64,000 nt of DNA from positions 43,229,079 to 43,293,078 of the forward strand of contig CM049309.1 in NCBI GenBank assembly GCA_026874595.1. Reading direction: 5' to 3'. Below the pieces are notes generated by a model, which saw only the letters and a program-made list of their open reading frames with translations, had not been told where the DNA came from and searched no databases. Origin of the DNA: Sipunculus nudus (Eukaryota; Annelida; Sipuncula; Golfingiida; Sipunculidae). A program made the translations under genes and the position numbers. This document shows, piece by piece, positions 22,407 to 34,260 of this stretch. Each line of letters starts with the position of its first letter. Within the stretch, counting starts at the first letter, position 1.

Positions 22407-25400
22407 CTGAAAAAGAACAAATTGTAATAAAGGTGAATTTCTGGTACTGGTGAATAGGAGTTTATATATGATAAAATCAATATCCGCAATACTGAAGCTG
22501 TTAAATGATGAAGTCATTTCTCATGTGGCGCCACCTGTCTAAAAAATAAACCTGTACTTTAACAAACTTACACATGAAAGTAACTGAATCAGTTACGTTT
22601 ATATCCTGTATAGGATATGAACGTTATCAGTGCACATGTGCAAGTATACGTGTGTGAGGTGGAAGGGGGTGCTTGTGAGAGAGAGAGAGACAGACCGAGA
22701 GAAAGAGATCGAGAGAGAGAGAGAGGGGGGGGGGGGGGTAGAGAGAGCTGATATATCAGAGAAATGTATTGGGATCCATATCCCGTCATCAAAGCCTGGT
22801 TTATATGCAGTAAATACGGATATATTTTACCTTCAACAGTAGAGAACGCCAGGAGAAAGTCAGCGTCCGAGGGAATCTTGTGGGCTGACTCGTCCTCGGC
22901 TTCATACACAGCGGCGTCAAACTGAGTGTTGGAGTCCTTGAACTCAACGCCAGGGTCCATCTTCTTACCCCTCGCGGCCTGCAGCAGATGCGTATTTCAC
23001 AACTTATAAAGTAATATAATTTACATTCCGAAATCTAGCGAATTTACAAGAAGTAAAGTACTTTATAAATCACTAACTCAAGCCGAGAATGGACTTTACC
23101 TACCCAGGAAAGGCGGTTCCTGAGCATAAGACATGCCTTTTCATAAGATATGTTTTATTTTAATATAAAATTTGAAATCAACATTGCCTGACCCAAGTCT
23201 AACAAGCGGAATCGGCTCATAAGATACACTTGCATTTTTAAAAATTTCAAATAAAACCAGATAAAATTCAGTTATGATGCAGAAGTTCAAATAAAATGAA
23301 ATTTTAATATATATATTTTTTTGCAGAAGATCAATTCATATAATTTTCTGTAAATATTGCTGAATATATTTATCTATTTTATGGAACTTCAATTAATGGT
23401 GCTTTTGTAATTTAAACTATCCGTTTTCTAGTTTTAATTTGGAAGAAAATCGTTCAGAAATGTGAAACTGTAATGTATAAAAATTCAAATGTTCTAAGCA
23501 AATGTTTATTCGGTGATTTCCCTAACATGTTACTGGGTAAATTCTCTTGGTTAAAATGTATTGGCTCAGTTAGGTACTTACATCAACGAAAAACAATTTC
23601 GGCTTCCCCGCCAGTGAAGGGCAGCTTTTTCCTCTGAGGGGTTCTAGCAAGTCCTCCAGGAACACAGTTTTGTCTACCGCACAGATGGCCCCTTTTTCTT
23701 CACCGGAACTCACGATTGCGCATGCGAAGCAGTCAGAATTACTGTGGTCTGTTTTTGCGACTGAAAAGACAAACATAACTTCAGTCAGTTGTCATATATA
23801 GCAACTGCGGTAGGAGTGTTTCCCAAACCTTAAAAATTAAATTTCCCATTGAACTAGAATGGCTTTTCTATTGCAGCGCAAAAAGAGACCTTATGGCTGC
23901 CCCCTTATGGACCACCCCAAAATATTAGAGGTAAAAATATGTACTATCTCAAAACAATGATTCTGGATCTCAGCAGGTTTTACCTTGAAGATCAAGGACA
24001 AGGTCACCGGTTTCCGAACTCCTCCGAGATTTTGGCAGAAATAACTGGTGTGTCAAATTTGAAGAAAAAATATTCAGTACTTATAGGTTATCAGTAATCA
24101 TAGAATTGCGCAGATTTGACCTTGAAGATCAAGGTTAAGTTCACCAGTACCCATATACTATTCCGAGAACTTAGTGGAAACAACGTGTGTGTAGAATGTT
24201 AGGAAAAATACACTATGCTTGACAAGTAATTGTGTTCACAAGGCAATAACTATAATTTGGCTTATTTTACCTTAACGATCCTGGTCAAGGTCGCCTATTT
24301 TCGATCTTGTCCAAAATGCGATATACTTCAAAAGTTATGGGGTTCACAAAAATGTTATGTTTCGGGAGATTTGACCTTGAAGATGAAAGTCAAGGTCATC
24401 AGTTTTCGAACTGGGACGAGATTTCGGTAGAAACAATTTGTGTTTAAATTTCGGGGGGGGGGGGGGGGGGGGGGAGTTAATCAGCCTTTCTAAAAGTTAT
24501 ACAGACGACGTCGACTGACGAAGCGGATGACGACAGACGATGGCACTGAAAACACCATGTGTACCCTTGAGAGGGAGACATAATAAACCAGTCATTAGGT
24601 ATACGTTTCTTTTTCTTATTTGCATTTTTCAATACTGTTCCACCACGTGAAAGCCATCAGGTTATGGTGGTTGAACTTATCTTTTAAATGAAATTTCATG
24701 ACTGCAAAGTATATGCAAGCAATGTCATGATTCCAGTGATGTTCTGGATTTATAAATCGATATTCTTTTTTTTATGTTTCCTAAATTTTGACTCTCCTTC
24801 ATCAGTGGTGGGCGCATGCAGCCAGCGAGGTATATTGACACGGCCTTAATCTTCCTGTGTCATTTTGTTAGGTAAAAATCATCTTCGAACCGAACAATCA
24901 TCCTAAGTGATCTTAATCGATCGAACGTGTTCTTGATAGATAATTTCATGTCAGTTGGAATACATGTATAGAATGATAAATCCGTGTTTACATTTTACAT
25001 CTGACCAGCTGGTGTTTATTTCTTTCGTTTCACATGTAACCTTTCTGCCATGAGTGGGTTTGAAAGGTAGTGAAGCATGAATTCTTTTTCCCCGTGTAAT
25101 GTTTTAAATAGAGAGGGAAAATCGAGTGGATGATAGATGTTTTGTTTCCATTTTCCAAATTAGGGTAATGCCTCATGTTTCACTAGTAAAATCCCTTTTA
25201 TTACAGTGACATTTACTGTTGATTTTTTTTCTCCATACATGTGTGGAACACACTATAAAAAAGACTGTTTGTCTCCATTTAATTGTTCTGACAAACTGAG
25301 CCAAAATGGGTCAGATATGGAAAGTTCAAGGTCCAGTCAACAGATACCTATGTATACAGTGAATAACCTCGGCATGCGCGGGCTGAGTAGTCCCCACTTA

Positions 25401-27643
25401 TTTTCAGAGTAAACAAACACTCGATCAGCTAACTATAGGGACCGCACACTTGTATAACAGATGCATAAAAGCTACGTTCCATGTGCGAAATGTGACTATC
25501 TGGGATACGAAAAATAAAACAATCTGAAATAATCTTATATATCAATTGCTCCAGTGATGAAAAATAAAACTGAGAAAACTGATGTAAAACTGCCTCCAGC
25601 CTTTTGCAGCCTGTATCGAATGAAATGTTGTATTTCAGTTTCATTTATATACTTCCTTCTACATAAACCAAGCGATATTCATTCAAAGGTATTCTATATG
25701 TGTATCGGTATTTGAAAAATGTATCACTGGAAACAAACACGAGTCCTCTTGTTTCTGGGAGAGCAGCCTGCATTCTAGGTTATTGACTGACTTTAGATAT
25801 AATATGAAGCTGCACATGACACGTACTATAATTGAACCATTATTTTTCATACCCTGATATAATTGCAGCCAGATAAAAGTATTTGTCAGATATGTCATTG
25901 GTATAGATTTCAAACATGAAAATTCCCCCATTCGCAGGTTTTTATTTTCCGGTTATTGTTTTTTAAATGCTCTTCTCTTGATTTCATAGCAAAGCACCAA
26001 CTGCAGGCAAGTAAATGCAGTTCTTTGGCATTTGCTCGATCACAATGGAAATATTGCAAAGCTGAATTTGTGTATATGTCTGTGTTTATGATAACATAAT
26101 TAAAATCTTTAAAACGTCCATGTACAATTTATACGGAGAGACAGAAAATATATGGAAATCTGGAGATTTGCTAGTCCATCTCTGGTCCCTGCATGCTATG
26201 TTGGACGCATGTTGCTCCGTCCATCATGACCTAACGTAGGCCATCCGTCAGACCTAACATAGGAGATATGGTCCATGCAGAGATAGCGTCATATCGACCC
26301 TCTGGCATTACGACTAGATTACTGGCGCCAGAGTGTCATTACATCTAAGTCTGAGGAACGCATTATAAGGCCTTATTAGGATTCAAAATTTTCGTCATTT
26401 CTTACAACGCTTCATGGCCTACAGGTACACTGTCAGTCAACATAAACCAGACCAATCGTTAGCATTTTGGTGGACTTTCTTATAATACCAAACATGAGCG
26501 AGAAAAGTTCCGTTTTAACCCAGCACATTGGTAAACCCCTTGGCGTGATTGTTGAATTTATGACCGGATGAACACAAGCATGGCTCGCACGGGTTACAGG
26601 ACGCAGGCAGCTAGCAGGCAATACAGGAAATGACCCGTGTCCATGCAGACGGTGTTTCAGTTTGGGTTGTGAGCTCACACGAATACTATTGTGTAAATTC
26701 ATTATTTTTAGCATACTATTGACATACTACCACAATATGAATGCAACCTGATGCAAGTCTACTGCGATACATTCCTAGATATAACTTGTATCACGACTCG
26801 AGTAGGCTTACCAGCCCAATTGTCCAATTGCCTACTGATTCGTGTTGTCACGGCTAATGCAGAGATGGACTAGAGGCCTACTGTCTCCCCATTATCTTGT
26901 AACAGGCACAGGCCCTTGAAATCAGATGATAAATATAATACTCTTTTTCACTATTACAGTGGTATTATCTTAATTATATGGTTTAATGAGCCTGTGTTTC
27001 GGGAAACGAGTAACAATACATGTTGCGCCACGTGTTCAATGGGTATGGATAGATTGAGATGATTAGACTTTTATAAATATATGCATAAATGAGAACAAGA
27101 CACTCAAATGGGGACCTTATTTCTGAATATAATTTGTACACCTTAATTGGAACATAATTAAGTTGACTTGCCCAGTCGATGCAGTGCCATTGAACTTGCT
27201 TTTGTTGTGGCGCAAGGCTTAGAACATGTACTGCCACCTCGCCGAAATCATATAACTTGTTTACGTCTCTCTTACCGACTAATTTCATTTCATTTTTATT
27301 TTGTGATAAGAACTGGCATTGAGGTACCGCAACGGTACATGTATGGAACCACATTTTAGTATACGCACTTTATTAGCAAACATAAATAGGCCTACTAAAG
27401 CCCTGGGAGGGGTAACCTACCCTGGTGCATGACGGTGGTCATCTCGTGAGCCTTGAGGTTCTCGTGGATGGTGACCATGAAGCCGAGCTTATTGAACATG
27501 ATCCTCAGGTTGTCCACGTCAGCCTCCGTGCCCTGCTTCATCGTCTTCTTCTTGAATCCTGTCTGTTTGACACTGTTACAAATGATAATGGCCATGCCAC
27601 GATTCCTGTGGTTCATCTCGTATCTTTCCAATTCAGCCTCCAT
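22174..27643 (-). CDS. Pseudocaspase B (caspase-3/7-like, Cys to Ala, His to Ser)
   Basis: Join of 27643-27421, 23760-23582, 22978-22831 and 22406-22174 on the minus strand (783 bp, 260 residues). It has almost no prodomain (MEAELERYEMNHRNRGMA). It keeps the p20 fold markers NKLGFMV, HENLKAHEM, DHSNSDCFACA, LAGKPKLFF and the p10 markers HKIPSDADFLLAFSTVEG, GSWFIQALC, LMTRVNQ and MLTKELYFAPK. Every catalytic or substrate-pocket residue is changed. The His position is Ser93 (VSSGEE), the Cys position is Ala136 (D-AARG), the first S1 Arg position is Lys36, and SWR is SFS (Ser189). A TQFD-A linker site (Asp155) parallels the one in gene A. Exon lengths and phases match A and C, showing tandem duplication. 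Predicted to be catalytically dead; function unknown, possibly regulatory. Confidence 0.88.
22676..22738. repeat. (GA)n tract with G-run, intron 3 of gene B
   Basis: Purine-rich GAGA repeats followed by about 14 G. Confidence 0.93.
22831..22978 (-). CDS. Exon 3 of pseudocaspase B (active-site exon, AARG)
   Basis: A 148-bp exon with a CTGCTGCAG acceptor and a GTAAAA donor. The opening codons GCC GCG AGG GGT give Ala-Ala-Arg-Gly, so the nucleophile position is Ala136. The linker TQFDAAVYEAEDES and HKIPSDADFLLAFSTVE follow. GCG needs at least two changes from a Cys codon, so a single sequencing error is unlikely. Confidence 0.9.
23582..23760 (-). CDS. Exon 2 of pseudocaspase B (His loop altered)
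   Basis: A 179-bp exon with a GTCTTTTCAG acceptor and a GTAAGT donor. It encodes VAKTDHSNSDCFACAIVSSG and ends LAGKPKLFFVD. The SHG motif reads SSG, so the catalytic His is Ser93. The residue before the active site is Asp instead of Gln. Confidence 0.9.
23930..24570. repeat. ~130-bp tandem repeat element in intron 1 of gene B
   Basis: Four diverged units containing GACCTTGAAGATCAAGGTCA-like cores (near 23985, 24118, 24267 and 24372). A G22 run (24453-24474) and GACGACAGACGATGG-type sequence follow near 24525, the style of the element ends seen elsewhere in the window. Confidence 0.7.
26174..26870. mobile_element. TIR element flanked by TA, copy 1 (intron 1 of gene B)
   Basis: Ends GTCCATCTCTG and CAGAGATGGAC are perfect inverted repeats, each flanked by TA (26172-26173, 26871-26872), the Tc1/mariner-type signature. 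The ~700-bp interior has no transposase. Much of it (26285-26700) matches 56371-56790. Confidence 0.6.
27421..27643 (-). CDS. Exon 1 of pseudocaspase B
   Basis: ATG at 27643-27641, donor GTAGGT directly after 27421 (phase 1). It encodes residues 1-74 with NHRNRGMAIIICN and LRIMFNKLGFMVTIHENLK. An ACAG acceptor-like site lies 7 bases before the ATG with no stop between, so an upstream exon is possible. Confidence 0.87.
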
Positions 27644-28084
27644 TTTTGCTCTGTAAATACCCGCATTTAAAATGTAAAAGCCATCGCTCGTGCATATTTG
27701 AGTTAAATGATGGTCTAAGTGTCGTCAAAAAGCAAAAAATGATCCCTTTTCCAGTAATTTATGATCTTATGTGTCAGTGATATCGTGATATCTGCTTTCT
27801 TGACCATATAGTTCATCTAAAAAAATAGCATATTGAATGACTCCACCAACTGTGGACCGACTGATTGAAAGTGAAGTCGGCGCTCGAGCCAGTCACAGGT
27901 CTCCGGAATATTCCGGCCCGCACTGGCTCCCTCAGCAACGACAAAGTTTGACAGATTGAGTTTGTATACATTTAGATATTTAAGGCGAAAATAGAAGATG
28001 CCGATAGAGTTGAAGATCGTAGTGAAAGAGAGCCGGAGAACCCGGGCCACTCGGAGAACCAGGGCAACTCCAGACTAAAATCCT

Positions 28085-29035
28085 GTGGTGGACTGATTTT
28101 AAACTAGGCCAGTCCAGATCAGAATATCTTCTCCTAGACTGGCTTTGTTTTTATCATCTAAAATCAGATGATGGACTTTTTATTCCAGATCCACCATTGT
28201 GAACAACACAACTCACACACTAAATAAACCAGAATATTTTAAATATTTTATTGAGCAAACAAATCTAGCTATATGTGCTTCTTTGGTTTCATCTATTTTT
28301 CAAGCAAATCCACAGCTGAGGTCAAGATATGCTTGCTGTCATTTGACGGTCTAAAAAATAGAGGTGAATATATGAGAAAGCCTTAATTATATATAATTTT
28401 ATTTCAGAATCAAAAAGCTTACATCTTGAAGTATGCAGTTGGGTGACACACATGGTGGGGGTTTTACTTTTGAGTTGATAACTTGAAAAGAAGCTTATCT
28501 GATAACTGCTGGGCACTTAAATCTAAACAAAATGTAGTTAAATGCTGCAATAAAATACTCTCTACCTTCAATAGTTAAATGCTGAGTGAGTGAATATTGT
28601 TCCCACTGTTCCTATTAACTACATTATGTTCTGAATAATAATTCTCACATATTAGAAAAAAATAAACCTAATTTCTGTCTACTAAATATATAGTTCTATG
28701 TATGCTAAATTTCAGTCACCTAATTTCAGTGACTTAATTTCAAGTTTCCAACAGATTTTTAAGGGCCTTTGATCCTCCCTAAATGTTAAGTTACCAGATC
28801 TAGACGCAACGATACAATATGTCAAAATTTATGTTCATATCCTATTTTGGATCAAGTTCAAAGGGCATTTCCAATTTGCAATATACATGGTAAAATAATT
28901 AGATTGCAATATAAGTTAATAAGAATTCCTGTTATTCAATTGTAAACAAAATAACTTGCAGTCTAACCAGCCTAGTAGTAGTTTAAGATTCTGATATGGG
29001 CTGGCCCAGTTAAAAATTAGTCTACCACAGGGTTG
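28085..29035. repeat. Diverged long inverted repeat
   Basis: GGACTGATTTTAAACTAGGC near 28092 reappears as the reverse complement of sequence near 28985-29030, with CCAG(T/C)CCA(G/T)ATCAGAAT. It is probably an old foldback or TIR element; the borders are uncertain. Confidence 0.45.
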
Positions 29036-29172
29036 TAAAATTGACCAACCTAGATCAAATTTTTAATCTGGGCTGGCACAGTTTAAATTAAGTCCAGACC
29101 AGATCTCAATCCTCAAGTCTTCGATAACCACATGACTGCATGTATTCTGGCCCAATTTAAAACTAATCTGGA

Positions 29173-29203
29173 CATATATATGTTATATTATATTATATTA
29201 TAT

Positions 29204-29240
<37 letters not shown>

Positions 29241-29244
29241 TATA
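29173..29244. repeat. (TTATA)n/(AT)n microsatellite
   Basis: Several ATATT units followed by AT dinucleotides. Confidence 0.93.
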
Positions 29245-30231
29245 AAGATCGGGGGTGTTGGCTTCAATGTGTTCGGGCCAGTATTGTCAGAGAAAAAATT
29301 GTCATAGGAAAAATCCCGTTTTCATTGCATTTGTTCCCTTGTGAAAATGAAGAACCTTCAAATCAAGGAAGTTTTATATCAGAAGTTGTCAAATGGAAGC
29401 GAAGACTTCAGACTTCTTTCAGATCATAGATACATTTGGGACACGAGCAGAAACAAGGGTAGTTGTGACGTTGTTAATCAATGGTTTCTTATAAGCCACT
29501 GCCGAGCGGTTTAAACGGGGGAAATTCCCATTGTCACAACGTTCTGCGTGGTTTTGACACGCACAGAAACATGTAAACATGTATGTTTATCATTATATCA
29601 ACCACAGTATCCTCCAAGTACTACACTACTTTTTTTTATTATTTATGTTTATAAACGCATTTGCTGATGCACAAATTTAATGATTTATAATGATTCATAA
29701 ATACGTCATGTGTCGTCAACTGATATGTAGGCCTAGGCCTGAAAAAATCCCAGCATTTTATACATGGAAATCCAAGCGTTTAAATGTTATTCTGACACAT
29801 CAAACTACTCTGCCACACCACAACCGTAATCTCGTATTATTTATTAAAACACACACATCACACTTAGATGTGTCTAGTCTAATAATAAATTCTGGAAATC
29901 CCAGCGTGTTTTATATGTATATGTACGATTCTGACACATCAAAAATTCCGCCATGTCACAATGGTTATCTCATATCAGTTGTTAAACACATTTATATCAC
30001 ACACATAGACTGATATATGTGTATATGATTTCTAGAAACTGTCCGATTTAATGATTAACTCCATATTAACAAGAACAGTCATTTATCAGTTTAACCATGT
30101 AAAAACCTCGCATAATATTTGTCTGGTTGTGTTACGTACTAGCTGCTCACTTCGCTAACATACTTATGCCCAAGGCCGTTGTAGGTTTCAATAACCAGTT
30201 AGCAACCCAATTAATAAAACAGACAGACACG

Positions 30232-30253
30232 CACACACACACACACACACACA
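30232..30253. repeat. (CA)n microsatellite
   Basis: About 11 CA dinucleotides. Confidence 0.95.
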
Positions 30254-30778
30254 TTAACGTCTTCCTGAATAACAGCTCTGCTTCAACGGACACCGAGCTG
30301 CACAATAAAATGACACTGTTAAACCAGAGCGGTTTCAGTTAAATGATTAATTACTAATCGATTGTGAACAGGGTATAACGTTTTCGTTGGGTTGATCACG
30401 TTATAATATCAGTTTGATATTAGTATAATACGAGTTTTAAACTTTAAGTGTACCATATATGAGTACTTTAAATAGCACAAGTCTGCATAATGTATCACAG
30501 CCACACAAAGTGTCGACTAGACCTCTTTGTAAAGTGTATATAAACGAGATTACAGTACCTGTGGTGTACAGCTCGCCCGCTCGTCGGTACTACACTTCCT
30601 TGTGTTATTTAAGGTGTGTATATTCTTTGCGTCAGTGTAGCTGATATGATGAAAGTCCAACTGGCTGACGCAGTGAAATTCAGCTGGGTGCCAAAACTGT
30701 CAGCACCGCAGGCCTCGGAGCTAGAATGATACACCGGTGGTGGTTTTGGGTGGTTTGTATCTTTATTATGTATTTTAA

Positions 30779-33222
30779 GCTCAGCTGACTTTCAGTCATG
30801 CTGTGCTACAGCGATGGGTCTTTGTCCGTCGTCCTTCCGTCTGTCCGTCCCGCCTTTAACAGGGCACACATCGTAACCGTATAAGGGCTAGGATCATGAA
30901 CCCTATGCAGTCTAAGAGGTTCTAAACAAGATCTCCTTGAAAAACCTTAAATTAGGCCACTGCGACCTATATTCTCCGAGTAACGGGGTGTGTTTGCAAT
31001 ACCAGAATTAATTCTTATTGCCAAAATTTTCATCCCAAACCTTCAATCTTTCACATACGGCTCACCTACCAACAGGGGATGGACCATAATTTTTGAGGTC
31101 ACAAGGATAAAGGTCAAGGTCACAGGACTCATTTCTCTGAAAAGTATGTGGATGCATTTTAAGCCAAACCTTTCATTCCAAACCTTTAATCTTTCACATA
31201 TGGCTCACCTACCAAGTGGGAGAAGAATCCTATAGATTTTGAGGTCGAAGTTCAAAGTCACAGGATTCACATCTTTATAAAGGTCGTGGACACATTTCAA
31301 ACTACACTTTTCATTCCAAACCTTCCAGCATTGACATATCGCTTCTCTGTCAACAGGGGAAAAACACCTGTTAAATTTGAGGTCAAAGGTCAAGTTCACA
31401 GCAACCACTTCTTGCGTGGAGTCATTTTAAGGCAAACTTTTCAACCTATACCTTCCATCTGTCATATATGGCTTACCTACCAATACGGGAAAACCCCTAT
31501 TGATGTTAAGTTCAAAAGGTCAGAGGTCAAGGTCACAATACTAAATTGTTCCAAATGCTTGTGAACATATTTCAAGCTAAACTGTTCATCCCAAACCTTC
31601 AGTCTTTCACATATGCCTTATCTATGCATTACTCAGTTTATTCAAACTTCATATTAATGGGGCCTTTTTGCTTGAAGAAATAACTTATTGATTTTGGGGT
31701 CAGCTGTTCAGGAGGTTAAAGGTTGCAGGGCAAAGTTTTTCACACATTGGTTGCCAAGTGATTTCTTCAGTTTTCAGTTTTTAGAATTTACCCATCACTC
31801 TAGAAAGAATCCAATTGATATGTGGGCAAAAGGCCAAGGTCATAGTTCAGGGATGTTCACAATAAAAACTTACTTTGAAGACCATCTTTGTTTTTCCTGA
31901 ATATATAACCATTGCACTCCCACTGGTACATCTCACTGTGTGGCCGTAATTGTGAGTGACACCTGTGATATATGACTCCCTTTTGTATCAGCCCATTAAA
32001 TGATAAGAACATCGTTAGTGCTTAACAATAACACTGTTGCCGGAGGTATTACTAAATGCTTCGGCCAGGCATTTTGACTATGAGAGTATTGTATAAAGGC
32101 TTAGCTACTGATTTATAAGATGATGGGAATATTTTGCAGTTTATTTTATCGAATCAATCATAGTAATAAACTTAGTTTCCTATATATCTAAATATTTTTT
32201 ATACAAATCACCAGATATACCAGCAAGTGTTTGTTCTGATGATATGCTGGTCTGTACCGGGATTATGTATGGCCTTCTTTGTTTTACAAGATTCTTAGTG
32301 ATGCCTACTGCATTTCTTTTCTTTCAGGTTTTGCATTTTACCTAACCTGCTGACCCCGCTAAAAAGCAAGGTGGTAACTAAAAAATATTTGACTTATACA
32401 CTTTTTACATTTGCATGTCTATAAATCTGATATGAGAGCTCTCATACCAGATCATGTCTTTTGATTGTTTTGGATATACATTACTGTAACATTCTTAGGA
32501 GCAGCTGCCACAAGTTTGGTTTCTTATTGGAGGATGTGTGATATCAAATGTCAGATTTGTCAGGAATCCATTATGTCTGCCAGGTAGCCACCTTAGAAAT
32601 CCTTTTGTCAGTGCAGTTTCTGTGATTCTTCTTAATGTATGGTCCCTTTTAGAGGATGTTTGTTGTCTGATTTCAGACCTGTCAGAAATCCACTATGGCC
32701 ACCAGGTAGCAATCTTTAAATTCCTTTTAAAAATATTATCTCAAGAACTGTTTAAGTGAATGCAGCGGGAAACATATTAAGGTAATCTTGCAAAGGATTG
32801 GGTCAACGATTTCTTCAAAAATATGACCATCATGCAGTTGTTGGTTTGTATTGAATAAAACTTCATACAGAAGCACCCGTTTATCATTAATTCTTGCATG
32901 AATTTTCTTGATTTTGTAATGTATATATGTTGATCTTATATTTGGTCTGTGTGGTGTTCCTTGTGAGACTGACAGGTATCAATTAAGCAAGCCATGGGAT
33001 TAGTTCCTGATAACTAAACAACCCTACATTTTGCCTCAGACCATCAAGTAACTGTGTTTTAACCAGACATATGTGATATATATATCTGTCATCGTAGAAA
33101 GTTTCAACAAAACTGGCAAATAGGCTCTCCAAATTTTTACTGGAAGTTGTGAATCTCAGAACATGATGTCTCAGGTCATGCTTGGCAGCTGGGCGTCTTT
33201 ACCCATGGGTCACTTGGTTTAA
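30779..33222 (-). mobile_element. 2.4-kb repeat element, inverted relative of the 36-40 kb element
   Basis: It begins AGCTCAGCTGACTTTCAGTC with GTCCGTC repeats and ends with ACCCATGGGTCACTTG. The same two ends occur in opposite orientation at 40408 and 35982, so the two elements are one family in inverted orientation. Inside are about five ~140-bp units (31015-31640) with CCAAACCTT(C/T)(A/C)A and AAGGTCAAGGTCAC, and a two-copy block at 32540-32720. No transposase frame seen. Confidence 0.65.
31015..31640. repeat. ~140-bp tandem units with AGGTCAAGGTCA cores
   Basis: CTTTCACATA(C/T)GGCTCACCTA landmarks lie near 31050, 31191, 31330, 31460 and 31604. Confidence 0.75.
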
Positions 33223-33629
33223 TTTTTAATGTAAATATAATGGCTGTATCGTTGTATCTTGAATGATGGGTGCAGGGCTTTAAGGAACGCGGGGGTAAGC
33301 GTCTCAAACGCTCGAAATTTCTTACGGACGCTCGGTTCTAAGGATCCAAGTCCCCAAACGAACCCTTCGGTGGTGAAAACACTTATAAATAGGCTTACAT
33401 TTGGCTTTCAGCGTTATATTCATATGACACGATTTCTAATCATATAATGATAATTACATAAAATACGAAAAAGATTCAATTTTTACATAACCCTTCAAAG
33501 CTGGACACATCATCTCCCCTTGGGACGCTCTAAACTCAGATGGGACTCCCACACATTTATGCCAGAGCGTCCAGGACTCTTCAAATTTTCTGCCTATTGA
33601 AATTAAGTCCTGTGTGTATTTTTTCAATA

Positions 33630-34260
33630 TGTCTTAACATATGCTGCATTTTAATATATATGTTTTTAATGTAACTATACAGTAAATGTATAATGTATTT
33701 AATGTAATTATAATTTATGTATTTTATGTATTTTTAATAAATGTAACTTAATATAAAGTGTTCAGTTTTTTTGTATATTTGATTTTAGAAAAACCATATA
33801 TTACAAGATGTTTCAATTCTCTTATCTAAGTTTACTTCTTCAACAGACCTGTGGCGGAAAGGGAGGGGGCGTCAGTATCCAAGGGCACGCAAATCCCCCC
33901 CCCCCCCCCCCCCATGAATTGATGGCCCGGTCAAGGACTCTTCAAATTTTCTTCCTATTAAAATTAAGTCCTGTGTGTATTTTTTAATTTGTCTTAACAT
34001 ACGTTGCATTTTAATATATGTTTTTTAATGTAACTATATAGTACATGTATAATGTATTTAATGTAATTTTTATGAGTTATTATTTATGTATTTTTAATAA
34101 ATGTAACTTAATATAAAGTGTTCAGTTTTGTTTATATATCTATTTTTTAGAAAACCCATATATTACAAGATGTTTCAATTCCCTTATCAAAGTTTACTTC
34201 TTCAATAGACTTGAGGCAGAAAGGGGGGGGGGGGGCGTCAGTATCCAAGTATCGTCAGTA
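33630..34260. repeat. Direct duplication of ~300 bp
   Basis: The block GAATTGATGG/GACTCTTCAAATTTTC... TTAAGTCCTGTGTGTATTTT ...GTATAATGTATTTAATGTAA is present near 33570-33910 and again near 33940-34250. Each copy ends in a C or G run (C19 at 33895-33913). Confidence 0.75.

Noticed and set aside
22142-27660. Genes A-C as ordinary processed or decayed pseudogenes
   Set aside because: They keep introns, consensus splice sites, full open frames and selective conservation of structural residues; only catalytic positions are lost.
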